Of a stretch of 64,000 nucleotides of DNA, positions 48,173 through 56,108 are shown piece by piece. How positions within the stretch are numbered: the first letter of the stretch is position 1; each line of letters opens with the position of its first letter. The notes below the pieces were generated by a model that did not search any database, was not told where the DNA came from, and saw only the letters and a list, made by a program, of their open reading frames with translations. The DNA is taken from NCBI RefSeq assembly GCF_003843835.1, contig NZ_RKQL01000002.1, positions 62,001 to 126,000 of the forward strand, written 5' to 3'. Position numbers and translations under genes: made by a program. This DNA comes from Tibeticola sediminis (GTDB taxonomy: Bacteria; Pseudomonadota; Gammaproteobacteria; Burkholderiales; Burkholderiaceae_C).

Positions 48173-48377
48173 TTCAACCTAAGGCAACGCTGAACAAGTC
48201 CCTCGCGCGCCGCGCATCCCGGCTGCGGGCGGTCTGCGTCGTTGCAAAGCCTCGCCATAGCTGCGGCTATGGCTGCGGTTTGCGCCTCGCATCCCATCCC
48301 GCATCCGGGCGCGCGCCATCGCAGGAACTTATTCAGCGTTACCCTAAATCCGGCAGTTGGGCGCGTTTAGGTTCAAC
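48173..48377 (+). mobile_element. Deleted MITE-like element (copy 2) carrying a nested insertion
   Basis: The outer sequence starts TTCAACCTAA at 48173 and resumes at 48343 as CCTAAATCCGGCAGTTGGGCG, then jumps to TTTAGGTTCAA at the end. It keeps one terminal repeat and the extreme tip of the other, while most of the 245-bp interior is gone. It occupies the gap between two convergent membrane-protein genes. Its right end supplies the TGA stop of the TSUP transporter gene. Confidence 0.7.
48183..48342 (+). mobile_element. Nested ~160-bp MITE-like insertion with CCTAA target duplication
   Basis: The segment has its own terminal inverted repeats (GGCAACGCTGAACAAGT at the left; GTAACGCTGAATAAGT read inward from the right). 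It is flanked by direct repeats CCTAA at 48178-48182 and 48343-48347; depending on the exact end the duplication is 4 or 5 bp. No transposase is present. Its central part (GTTGCAAAGCCTCGCCATAG.. to ..GGTTTGCGCCTCGC) resembles the core of the 245-bp elements. Confidence 0.7.
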
Positions 48378-49185
48378 CGCGGCTGGCTTTGTAGAGCATG
48401 TAGGCGGCGAGTCCATAGAGGATGAAGGCGAAGAGCCGTTTGAGGGGCTTGACCGCCATGGCGTGGGCTGCGCGTGCGCCCCAGGGGGCCGTCAAGACGC
48501 TGGCACTGGCGATGACGAGCAGGGCTGGCAGCCACACATAGCCCAGGGACAGCGGCGGGCGACCCGCGAGTCCGTGCCCCGCCAGGATGTAGCCGACGGT
48601 GTTGCTGAGCGCGATCGGAAAGCCCAAAGCCGCGGATGTGGCGACCGCTTGGTGGATGGCCACGTTGCAGCGCGTCATGAACGGAACGCTGAGGAAGCCG
48701 CCACCCGCACCCACCAGGCCGGACAGAAAGCCGATCGCTCCACCTGCGCCCCAAAGGCCCAGCGGGCCGGGGACGGTGCGGCTTGCGGGCGGCTTGCGGT
48801 CGAGCAGCATCTGGGTGGCCGAGAAGGTGACGAAGGCCGCAAAGACCAAAGCGAGCGTCGTGCCTTTGAGCACGCTGAAGGCGCCGAGGCTGGCGAGCAG
48901 CGAGCCGAGGATGATGCCCGGCGCCAGTGCCCGAACCAAGTCCCAGCGCACGGCACCGCGGCGATGGTGGGCGCGCACGCTGGAGAGAGCCGTGAACACG
49001 ATCGTGGACATCGAGGTGGCGATGGCGACCTTCACCGCAAGATCCGCGCTGACGCCGCGTTGCGTGAGCATCCAGGTGAGGAAGGGCGTCATGACCATGC
49101 CACCACCGATGCCCAGCAAGCCCGCGAGAAAGCCCGTGACGGTGCCGAGCAGCGCGAGTTCCAGGATCAGGGACGGTTCAAGCAT
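48373..49185 (-). CDS. TSUP (TauE/SafE) family sulfite/sulfonate exporter-like permease
   Basis: The 270-residue inner-membrane protein has the two-fold repeated TSUP architecture: GTVTGFLAGLLGIGGGMVMT in the first half and GGAIGFLSGLVGAGGGFLSV in the second, with several further membrane helices. Family members move sulfite, sulfoacetate, thiosulfate or other small anions; the substrate cannot be told from sequence. It is alone on the minus strand, and its last codon is followed by TGA within the tip of a MITE-like element. Confidence 0.87.
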   Translation of the reverse strand: MLEPSLILELALLGTVTGFLAGLLGIGGGMVMTPFLTWMLTQRGVSADLAVKVAIATSMSTIVFTALSSVRAHHRRGAVRWDLVRALAPGIILGSLLASLGAFSVLKGTTLALVFAAFVTFSATQMLLDRKPPASRTVPGPLGLWGAGGAIGFLSGLVGAGGGFLSVPFMTRCNVAIHQAVATSAALGFPIALSNTVGYILAGHGLAGRPPLSLGYVWLPALLVIASASVLTAPWGARAAHAMAVKPLKRLFAFILYGLAAYMLYKASRG

Positions 49186-49271
49186 GGATGGGGGATGGTG
49201 CGTCCGCCGGGCGCGCGACGCAAGCCGAACGCTGCGCGTGCTGAGGGTGGGGACGTTGCAGACGGTGGAAA

Positions 49272-49447
49272 GGTGTCTGCGGACGCCGCCGAACCGTCAT
49301 CCTGAACCGGGGGTTCAGGTGGGCGAGGGCAGCCTGCCGTTGGGTTCATCTGACGCGAGACGATCACGCTCGACAGGCAATGTACCAAGCCCGTGCTCAA
49401 AGAGCATTGGTTCAAGGAACTATATGGCCCGACCTGCGCCGCAGACG
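49272..49447 (-). ncRNA. ssrS: 6S RNA
   Basis: On the minus strand the 3' side of zapA is followed by a 176-nt segment whose ends pair as GCGTCTGCGG (49448-49439) and CCGCAGACAC (49282-49273), the closing stem of 6S RNA. The interior contains the long paired arms expected around ATATAGTTCCTTGAACCAAT and GGCTTGGTACATTG and a central open region. A -10 hexamer TACAAT lies at 49459-49454, about 7 nt before the proposed start. zapA-ssrS is the conserved order in beta- and gammaproteobacteria. 6S RNA sequesters sigma70 RNA polymerase in stationary phase. The exact ends are estimates. Confidence 0.85.
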
Positions 49448-49518
49448 CTTTGGATTGTAGAGGAAGGCGAGGCGGAAGGCGCCTGCACGCGCCAAACAGC
49501 CCGAAGCCCGGCTGCAGG

Positions 49519-49839
49519 TTAGAGCAACTGCTGATCCCGCGCCAGCTGTTCGTCGATGCGCGCAATCAATTGCTCGATGCGCTGTGTGGAGTCGGGGTCG
49601 GCTGGTGCATTCGACGGCGCACTCGCAGCGGCAGCTGCCGGGCGGTCGGCGAGGTCGTAGGCGAGGTTGAGCGCCGCGAGCACCGCGATGCGGTCGCGGG
49701 CGCGCAGCTTGCCCGCATCCCGGATGCGACACATGGCCGTATCGACGCGTGCGACGGCTTCGAGCAAGCGGGCTTCCCCGCCATCGGGGCAGGAGAGCAC
49801 GTAGCTCTGTCCCATGATCTGCACTTCGAGCTGCTTCAT
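49519..49839 (-). CDS. zapA: Cell division protein ZapA
   Basis: ZapA bundles FtsZ protofilaments at the division ring. The 106-residue product has the family start KQLEVQIMGQSYVLSCPDGG and DTAMCRIRDAGKLRARDRIA, a linker of Ala and Pro, and a C-terminal coiled coil (TQRIEQLIARIDEQLARDQQ). Its ATG overlaps the stop of the upstream zapB-like gene (ATGA). 6S RNA follows. Confidence 0.93.
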   Translation of the reverse strand: MKQLEVQIMGQSYVLSCPDGGEARLLEAVARVDTAMCRIRDAGKLRARDRIAVLAALNLAYDLADRPAAAAASAPSNAPADPDSTQRIEQLIARIDEQLARDQQLL

Positions 49840-50060
49840 GCGGGAGTTTCTCCAGGCTCGTCTTCGGCCGGCAGGCGAGCGATGAGGGCGTCGACTCTCG
49901 AGCGGGCTTCCCGCAGGCGCTGGCGCAGCGCATCACGCTCACGGGTGACGGCGGTGAGCTGGGCTTGCAGCAGCTCATTGGCACGCAGCAGCTGTTCGTG
50001 ACGCAGCAACAGCCGCTCCACGCGGTCACTGAGGGCGTCGATCGGGTCCGGTGGGTTCAT
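49836..50060 (-). CDS. Small coiled-coil protein, ZapB-like (TIGR02449-like)
   Basis: The 74-residue product is almost entirely coiled coil (DALSDRVERLLLRHEQLLRA, LQAQLTAVTRERDALRQRLR). It sits directly upstream of zapA with overlapping stop and start, the arrangement of the TIGR02449 family in betaproteobacteria. It may act with ZapA at the division site. ATG at 50060 is used; the longer open frame upstream crosses the riboswitch region. Confidence 0.82.
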   Translation of the reverse strand: MNPPDPIDALSDRVERLLLRHEQLLRANELLQAQLTAVTRERDALRQRLREARSRVDALIARLPAEDEPGETPA

Positions 50061-50189
50061 GGCGCGGGTGTTGCAAGGATGGCGGATTGTATCGACCGGG
50101 TGCGGCTTCTGGGGGCACGCTCGGGTGGCGCGGCGCGGGCGAGCTCCGGATCGTGGCGGTCTACAATCGCGCCCGTTGGTGCCTGCGGC

Positions 50190-50392
50190 AGCGTTCGGTT
50201 GTCGCGGTTCAACGGGAAGCAGGGGGAGAGGCCCAGAGCCGGGTCGATCTAACCTGCGCTGCCCCCGCAACGGTAAGTGGACGAGTCTTTCTTCGGAGGG
50301 CTCCGTTTTCGGCAATCAGCCACTGGGCGCGTGCTGCACGCGTTTGGGAAGGCGCCGAAGGTCGCTCCATCAGCCCGGATACCGGCCAACAC
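50190..50392 (+). promoter_or_regulatory. Cobalamin (B12) riboswitch
   Basis: The leader contains the diagnostic elements in order: CTGCGCTGCCCCCGCAACGG with the following GTAAGT, GCCACTGGG with GGGAAGGC further on, and the B12 box AGCCCGGATACCGGCC at 50372-50387. High adenosylcobalamin would be expected to fold this leader and block btuB expression, and perhaps the following cob genes. It lies 90 bp before the btuB ATG. Confidence 0.93.
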
Positions 50393-50481
50393 GGTGGCAT
50401 GTGCCCGACGAGGGTCATGCCGACACAGCCCAGGCACCGACGGGGAGGTCGGTGAGGGCGCCCAAATCTGCTGTTCGTTCC

Positions 50482-52335
50482 ATGTCGATATCGCTCGTTC
50501 TTACGCGTCGGCGCCTGCGCCGCTCTGCGCTCGCCCTCGCCTGGCCTTCTGCCATCGTCCCGATCCTCGGGGTTTCTGTCGCCCAGGCCGCCGATGTGCC
50601 GTCTGCGGCGCTGCCACCCATGTTCGTGACCGCGGCGCGCGCGCCGCAGCCGCTGCCCGAAGTGCTCGCCGACGTGACGGTGCTCGACCGCGCGGCCATC
50701 GAGCAAAGCGGCGCGGTTGGCGTAGCCGATCTACTGGCCCGCCAGCCAGGTATCGAAATCAGCCGCAACGGCGGTCCAGGCACCAACACCAGCGTGTTCA
50801 TCCGCGGGGCTGAGACGCGCTTTACCGCGGTCTACCTCGACGGGGTGCGGCTCGACAGCCAATCCACGGGCGGCGCCGTGTGGGAGAGCATTCCTCTGTC
50901 GCTGATCGAGCGCATTGAGATCCTGCGCGGCCCCGCGGCGGCGGTTTATGGTTCGGACGCGATGGCTGGGGTGATTGCGCTCTTCACGCGCCGGGGCGAG
51001 GGGGCGTTGCAGCCCTCGATCCGCGTTGGCGCTGGGACGTATGCCACGCGGGGCATCGACGCGGCGCTTTCGGGCGCTTCCGGAGGCTGGGACTATGCGC
51101 TGTCGCTCGCGCACCAGCGCAGCGACGGGTTCAACGCGCGCACCGTGGCGACGGCGAATCCGGACCGCGATGGCTACGAAAGCGACTCGGCGAGCATGCG
51201 GCTCGGCTACGACGCCAGCGCGCAGCATCGGCTGGAGTTGACGGCGCTTTCCAGCCGTCTCGACAGCCAGTACGACGGTTTTCTGCCGGGCGCCGACGAC
51301 CGCAACCGGCACAAACTGGAAACCGTGGGGCTCGGCTGGCGCGCGCGCTGGAACGACGCGCTGACGAGCCGTTTTTCGGTCACCGATGCCCGCCAGCGGT
51401 ATGAGACCGAGCCTTCGCCCTACCTGACGATCACGCACTTGCGCAACCTCACGGCGCACAACGAATGGCGCCAGGGCGCACAGCGTGCGACGCTGGTGCT
51501 GGAGCGGCGAGAGGATGCGTTGCAGAACGCGCCCATCGACCGCAGCCGCGCGCAGAACGCCGTGGCTGCGGGCTGGGGCTATCTGGGCGCGGTGCACAGC
51601 GTACAGCTCAATCTGCGGCACGACGACGACAGTGAATTCGGCGGCAAGGCGACCGGCAGCGTGGCTTATGGCTACGCATGGACACCGTCTTGGCGGGCGA
51701 CGGTTGCTGCTGGCACGGCCTTTCGCGTGCCGACGCTCTATCAGCGTTTCAGCGTTTATGGCCAGCCGACGCTCGTGCCCGAGACCGCGCGCAACGTCGA
51801 GCTCGGCCTCAAGTACGCCCAAGGCAGCGACGCGTTCAGCGCGGTGCTCTACCGCAACCGCGTGCGCAACCTCATCAGCTTTGGCGCGCCGGGGGGCTGT
51901 GCGTCGAGCTTTGGCTGCTACACGAACACCGCGCGCGCGCAGTACGAGGGCTTGACGCTCTCGGGCCAGACGCGATGGGCGGGGGTGGATTGGCGCGCCT
52001 CGCTCGATCTGCAGAACCCACGTGACGAGACCACCGGCAAGCGGCTGGCACGCCGTGCGCGTGAGCATGCCTTCGTCGGCGCCGACCTGCAATGGGCCGG
52101 CTGGCGCTGGGGCGCGGAGTGGCAGCTCTCGGCGATGCGTTACGACGACGCGGCCAACAAGGTGGCGCTGGGCGGATACGGCCTGCTCAACCTGACCGCC
52201 AGCCGTCCGCTCACGCGCGACTGGACGCTCAGCGCCCGGCTGGACAACCTGGCCGACAAGTCCTACCAACTGGCCAACACCTACGCAACGCCGGGTCGCA
52301 GTCTGTGGCTGGCGCTGCAGTGGGCACCGCGCTGA
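50482..52335 (+). CDS. btuB: TonB-dependent vitamin B12 receptor BtuB
   Basis: BtuB takes cobalamin across the outer membrane using TonB energy. The 617-residue protein has a signal peptide (to about residue 37, ending SVAQAAD), a TonB-box-like PPMFVTAAR segment, and a plug domain (LADVTVLDRAAIEQSG, VFIRGAETRFTAVYLDGVRL, IERIEILRGPAAAVYGSDAM). The beta barrel ends in ..SLWLALQWAPR with a terminal aromatic-rich strand. The riboswitch upstream supports B12 as the substrate. Confidence 0.93.
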   Translation: MSISLVLTRRRLRRSALALAWPSAIVPILGVSVAQAADVPSAALPPMFVTAARAPQPLPEVLADVTVLDRAAIEQSGAVGVADLLARQPGIEISRNGGPGTNTSVFIRGAETRFTAVYLDGVRLDSQSTGGAVWESIPLSLIERIEILRGPAAAVYGSDAMAGVIALFTRRGEGALQPSIRVGAGTYATRGIDAALSGASGGWDYALSLAHQRSDGFNARTVATANPDRDGYESDSASMRLGYDASAQHRLELTALSSRLDSQYDGFLPGADDRNRHKLETVGLGWRARWNDALTSRFSVTDARQRYETEPSPYLTITHLRNLTAHNEWRQGAQRATLVLERREDALQNAPIDRSRAQNAVAAGWGYLGAVHSVQLNLRHDDDSEFGGKATGSVAYGYAWTPSWRATVAAGTAFRVPTLYQRFSVYGQPTLVPETARNVELGLKYAQGSDAFSAVLYRNRVRNLISFGAPGGCASSFGCYTNTARAQYEGLTLSGQTRWAGVDWRASLDLQNPRDETTGKRLARRAREHAFVGADLQWAGWRWGAEWQLSAMRYDDAANKVALGGYGLLNLTASRPLTRDWTLSARLDNLADKSYQLANTYATPGRSLWLALQWAPR

Positions 52336-52361
52336 GCTGAAAACCCGCGCCGGACTGCGCC

Positions 52362-53705
52362 ATGCCGAGCGCCACCTGCCCCGCGCTGTTGATCTCGGCC
52401 CCGGCCTCGGGCCAGGGCAAAACCACGGTCACGGCGGCGCTCGCGCGGCTGTGGACGCGGCGCGGCGCTCGGGTGCGGGTGTTCAAGTGCGGGCCGGACT
52501 TTCTGGACCCGCATTGGCATGCGCTGGCCAGCGGTCAACCGGTGGACAACCTCGACCTTTGGATCAATGGCGAGACCGACATCCGCGCGCGGCTGCACGA
52601 CGCGGCCGCCCATAGCGACCTGATCCTGATCGAAGGGGTGATGGGGCTGTTCGACGGCGAGCCCAGCGCGGCCGACCTGGCGGTGAAGCTCGGCCTTCCG
52701 GTGCTGGCGGTGATCGACGCCGGCGCCATGGCCGGCACCTTTGGCGCCCTGGTGCACGGCCTGCGCCACTACCGACCCGGCCTGCCCTGGGCGGGCGTGC
52801 TGGCCAACCGCGTGGCCAGCGAGGGGCACGAGCAGATGCTGCGGGCTTCGGTGCGCGCGGACGATCTGGGGGTCCAGCCCGGTGGCATCGACGCGGGGTG
52901 GCTGGGGGGTTTGCGCCGCGATACGGGCTTTGCGCTGCCCGAGCGGCATCTGGGTTTGACATCGGCAGCCGAATTGCCCGACGCGCAGCAGCGGCTCGAT
53001 GCGCTGGCCGACGCGCTCGAATACACGCCGCTGGGTCGACTGGACGCCGCGGGCTGGCAGCGCTGGGCGGTGGCCTTTGAGGCGCCACCCGAGCAGCCGG
53101 TGGCACCCTTGCTGCGGGGGCGCACGGTAGCCGTGGCGCGCGACGCGGCGTTTTGTTTCATCTACCCGGCCAACCTCGACACCTTGCGCGCGCTCGGCGC
53201 TGAGTTGGTGTTCTTCTCCCCGCTGGCCGATGAACCGGTGCCGGACTGCGATGCGCTCTGGCTGCCAGGCGGCTACCCCGAGCTGCATGCCGACGCGCTG
53301 CAGCAGGGCATGCGCTGCCGCACCTCGTTGGCGGCGCACATCGCCGCCGGCAAGCCGGTCTGGGCCGAGTGCGGCGGCATGATGCCCTTGTTCGACGCGA
53401 TCACCTTGGCCGATGGGGTGCGTGTGCCGATGTGGGGCCTGTTGCCGGGGGAGGTGGCGATGCAGCCGCGGCTGGCGGCGCTGGGCGCGCAGCGCTGGCG
53501 CACGTCCCGCGGGGAATTGCGGGGGCACAGCTTTCACTATTCGACGCTGACCACGCCGCTGCTGCCGGTGGCGCACACCGAACCCGCGACCGGCCGCGGC
53601 CAGCCCGAAGCGGTGTACGGCCTGGGGGCGCTGCGGGCAAGCTACTTCCACGCCTGGTTTGCTTCTAATTTGGAAGCAACAGAAGACCTTTTTACGCTGG
53701 GTTAG
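52362..53705 (+). CDS. cobB: Cobyrinate a,c-diamide synthase CobB (CbiA)
   Basis: CobB amidates the a and c side chains of cobyrinic acid using ATP and glutamine. The 447-residue protein has a P-loop at residues 14-21 (SAPASGQGKTT), the family's DLILIEGVMGLFDGEPSAAD, and a C-terminal class I glutaminase-like domain with its Cys in VWAECGGMMPLFD and a His in GHSFHYSTL. It starts 26 bp after btuB. Its last codons lie in copy D of the dispersed repeat. Confidence 0.93.
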   Translation: MPSATCPALLISAPASGQGKTTVTAALARLWTRRGARVRVFKCGPDFLDPHWHALASGQPVDNLDLWINGETDIRARLHDAAAHSDLILIEGVMGLFDGEPSAADLAVKLGLPVLAVIDAGAMAGTFGALVHGLRHYRPGLPWAGVLANRVASEGHEQMLRASVRADDLGVQPGGIDAGWLGGLRRDTGFALPERHLGLTSAAELPDAQQRLDALADALEYTPLGRLDAAGWQRWAVAFEAPPEQPVAPLLRGRTVAVARDAAFCFIYPANLDTLRALGAELVFFSPLADEPVPDCDALWLPGGYPELHADALQQGMRCRTSLAAHIAAGKPVWAECGGMMPLFDAITLADGVRVPMWGLLPGEVAMQPRLAALGAQRWRTSRGELRGHSFHYSTLTTPLLPVAHTEPATGRGQPEAVYGLGALRASYFHAWFASNLEATEDLFTLG

Positions 53706-53708
53706 CCA
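53655..53708 (-). repeat. Dispersed ~50-bp repeat, copy D (over the cobB stop codon)
   Basis: On the minus strand the sequence has AACCCAGCGTAAAAAGGTC followed by TTCTGTTGCTTCCAAATTAG, keeping the fixed distance between the CAGCGT and TTGCT parts seen in the other copies. It overlaps the cobB C-terminus and stop and reaches the next ATG. Confidence 0.7.
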
Positions 53709-54547
53709 TGAATTTCCTCGAAAATTGGCTCCCCCAACGCATCGTTTGCCTGACTGAGGAGACGACCGAGTGGCTGTACCTGCTCGGGCAGGAGGCGCGC
53801 ATCGTCGGCATCAGCGGCTACACGGTACGGCCGCGGCGCGCGCGCGCGGAAAAGCCCAAGGTCAGCGCGTTTCTGAGCGCCAAGATCGATCAGATTCTGG
53901 CGCTGCAGCCCGACTGCGTGTTGGGCTTTTCCGACCTGCAAGCCGACATCGCCGCTGCCTTGATACGCGCCGGGGTGCCGGTGACCGTGTTCAACCAGCG
54001 CAGCGTGGACGAGATTTTCGCCATGCTGTACCAAGTAGCGGCCATCGTCGGTTGCGCCGAGGCGGGGGCGGCGGGCCTCGCCGCGCTGCGCGCGCGGCTC
54101 GACGACATCGCGGCTGAGGCCGGCGCACTGGTGCGCGCGGGCGCGCGGAGGCCCCGGGTGTATTTTGAGGAATGGGACGAGCCCGCCATCAGCGCGATCC
54201 GCTGGGTGTCGGAGCTGGTCGGGATTGCGGGCGGCGAGGACATCTTCCCGGAGCTGGCCGCCGAGCCGCTGGGCAAGCAGCGCATCATCGCAGACCCGGC
54301 CGAAGTGGTGCGGCGCGCACCCGACATCATCATCGGTTCCTGGTGCGGCAAGAAGTTTCGCCCCGAGCGGGTCGCCGCGCGGCCCGGCTGGCAGGACGTG
54401 CCCGCGGTGCGGCACGGGCAGCTGTTCGAGATCAAGTCGGCCGACATCCTGCAGCCCGGGCCGGCCGCATTGAGCGATGGCGTCGAGCAGCTGCACCGCA
54501 TCATTGGCGGCTGGATGCGCGCGTCGATCGAAGGGACACCGCGATGA
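53708..54547 (+). CDS. BtuF-like cobalamin/iron-siderophore binding-domain protein without signal peptide
   Basis: The 279-residue product has the two-lobe periplasmic binding fold of the BtuF family, seen in PQRIVCLTEETTEWLYLLGQ, KVSAFLSAKIDQILALQPD, GVPVTVFNQRSVDEI and ADILQPGPAALSDGVEQLHR. It has no signal peptide and would stay in the cytoplasm, unlike BtuF encoded 1.5 kb downstream. Related signal-less proteins occur in B12 clusters; a cobamide or corrinoid sensing/salvage role is possible. It overlaps cobU by ATGA. Confidence 0.8.
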   Translation: MNFLENWLPQRIVCLTEETTEWLYLLGQEARIVGISGYTVRPRRARAEKPKVSAFLSAKIDQILALQPDCVLGFSDLQADIAAALIRAGVPVTVFNQRSVDEIFAMLYQVAAIVGCAEAGAAGLAALRARLDDIAAEAGALVRAGARRPRVYFEEWDEPAISAIRWVSELVGIAGGEDIFPELAAEPLGKQRIIADPAEVVRRAPDIIIGSWCGKKFRPERVAARPGWQDVPAVRHGQLFEIKSADILQPGPAALSDGVEQLHRIIGGWMRASIEGTPR

Positions 54548-55197
54548 GCGCTGAGCCCGTCCGTTCGCAGACCAGCGCGGGCCCGGGCGCAGCGCAGGCA
54601 TCGGCCCGCGTGGAGCCCCTCGCGCGCAGCGAATTCATATTGGGTGGACAGAAAAGCGGCAAAAGCCGCCGCGCCGAGACGCTTGCCGCCGCGTGGCTTG
54701 CGGCCTCGCCCAAGCACGATGCCGTTCTGATCGCCACGGCGCAGCCGTTCGACGCGGAGATGCGCGATCGCATCGAGCGCCACCGCCGCGACCGCGCCGC
54801 TCGCGTGCCGGGGCTGCGCACCGTGGAGGCGCCGCGGGCGCTGGCGGAGACGCTCGCGGCATGCAGCCGACCCGAGACCCTGGTCGTCGTCGATTGCCTC
54901 ACGCTGTGGTTGACCAATCTGTGCATGCCCGCAGCCGTCGATTGGGAGCCAAAACCGGCGGATGCCAGCGTGAAATGGGCGGATATTGCTCCATTTATTG
55001 AAGCAATCGAAGCCGCGCCCGGCCCGGTGGTGCTGGTGGGCAACGAGATCGGCTTGGGCGTGATTCCGCTCGGCGCGCAGGTGCGTGCCTTCGTCGACAC
55101 GCTCGGCGCCCTCAACCAGGCCGTCGCGCGGGTGTGTGCGCGCGTCACGCTCATGTGCGCGGGTTTACCCTTGACGCTCAAAGGGGGGGTATCGTGA
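54544..55197 (+). CDS. cobU: Adenosylcobinamide kinase/guanylyltransferase CobU (CobP)
   Basis: CobU phosphorylates adenosylcobinamide and attaches GMP. The 217-residue protein has the P-loop FILGGQKSGKSRRAE, then TAQPFDAEMRDRIERHRRDR with the guanylylation-site His, and VVDCLTLWLTNL. It is about 35 residues longer than the family norm, through an extended N-terminus of about 30 residues and an insert near residues 134-155 that coincides with copy E of the dispersed repeat. The ATG overlaps the previous stop and its own stop overlaps the next GTG. Confidence 0.92.
   Translation: MSAEPVRSQTSAGPGAAQASARVEPLARSEFILGGQKSGKSRRAETLAAAWLAASPKHDAVLIATAQPFDAEMRDRIERHRRDRAARVPGLRTVEAPRALAETLAACSRPETLVVVDCLTLWLTNLCMPAAVDWEPKPADASVKWADIAPFIEAIEAAPGPVVLVGNEIGLGVIPLGAQVRAFVDTLGALNQAVARVCARVTLMCAGLPLTLKGGVS
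54944..55010 (+). repeat. Dispersed ~50-bp repeat, copy E (in frame inside cobU)
   Basis: GGATGCCAGCGTGAAATGGG followed by ATTGCTCCATTTATTGAAGC matches the consensus layout of the other copies. It encodes about 22 residues (around PADASVKWADIAPFIEAIEA) in an expected surface loop of CobU, with the frame preserved. Confidence 0.7.
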
Positions 55198-56108
55198 AAG
55201 GGGTGCTCGGTTGGTGGGCGTGGGTGTGGGTCGCGCTGGGGCTGTGCGGGGCGCTCGTGGCGCCGGCGCGGGCCGCGCCGGTCACGGTGACGGACGATCG
55301 CGGCGTGTCGGTGGTGCTGCCCCGCGCGCCGCAGCGCATCGTGAGCCTGCTGCCGTCCTTGGCCGAGAGCGTGTGCGCCCTCGACCGCTGCGACCGCCTC
55401 GTCGGGGTCGACCGCTACACGCAGTGGCCCCAAGCGCTGCAGCGCCTGCCGCGCGTCGGTGGGGGGCTCGATCCGAACATCGAGCAGATCGTCGCGCTGC
55501 GGCCCGATGTGGTGCTGATGGCGACCTCCTCGCGCGCGGCGGATCGTTTGCGCGCGCTCGGCGTGCCCGTGGTCGCGCTCGAGCCCCGCAGCCATGCCGA
55601 CGTGCGACGGGTGTTGCTCAAGCTCGGCGAGCTGCTCGAGGTCGACGATGCCGATCGGGTCTGGCGCCACATCGATGCGGCGATCCGCGCGGCGGCCCAG
55701 TCCGTGCCCGCATCGGCGCGTGGCACCCGGGTGTATTTCGAGGTCGACCCTGGCCCTTACGCCGCGGGGGAGTCCTCGTTCATCGGCGAGACGCTCGGCC
55801 GCCTCGGGGCGAAAAACATCGTGCCGGCCGCGCTGGGGCCCTTCCCGAAGCTCAACCCCGAATACATCGTGCGCGCAGATCCCGACCTGATCATGGTCGG
55901 TGCCCGCACCGGTCCGGCGCTGCTGCAACGGCCGGGCTGGTCCGAGTTGCGGGCCTTGCGCGGCGGGCATTTGTGCCTGTTCACGGTCGAAGAATCCGAC
56001 ATCCTGGTGCGGCCGGGTCCGCGCATGGCCGAGGGCGCGCGTCTGATGGCGCGTTGCCTCGCCGAGCGCGCCCCGCGCGCCATCGCCGCCTCCGGAGGCC
56101 GGCGGTGA
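55194..56108 (+). CDS. btuF: Vitamin B12 ABC transporter substrate-binding protein BtuF
   Basis: BtuF captures cobalamin in the periplasm for BtuCD. The 304-residue product has a signal peptide (MKGVLGWWAWVWVALGLCGA, cut near ARAAP) and the binding-protein fold: PQRIVSLLPSLAESVCALD, VGGGLDPNIEQIVALRPDVV and ESDILVRPGPRMAEGARL. GTG start overlaps the cobU stop, with an AAAGGGGGGG ribosome site. It is followed by btuC and btuD with the same overlap style. Confidence 0.92.
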   Translation: MKGVLGWWAWVWVALGLCGALVAPARAAPVTVTDDRGVSVVLPRAPQRIVSLLPSLAESVCALDRCDRLVGVDRYTQWPQALQRLPRVGGGLDPNIEQIVALRPDVVLMATSSRAADRLRALGVPVVALEPRSHADVRRVLLKLGELLEVDDADRVWRHIDAAIRAAAQSVPASARGTRVYFEVDPGPYAAGESSFIGETLGRLGAKNIVPAALGPFPKLNPEYIVRADPDLIMVGARTGPALLQRPGWSELRALRGGHLCLFTVEESDILVRPGPRMAEGARLMARCLAERAPRAIAASGGRR

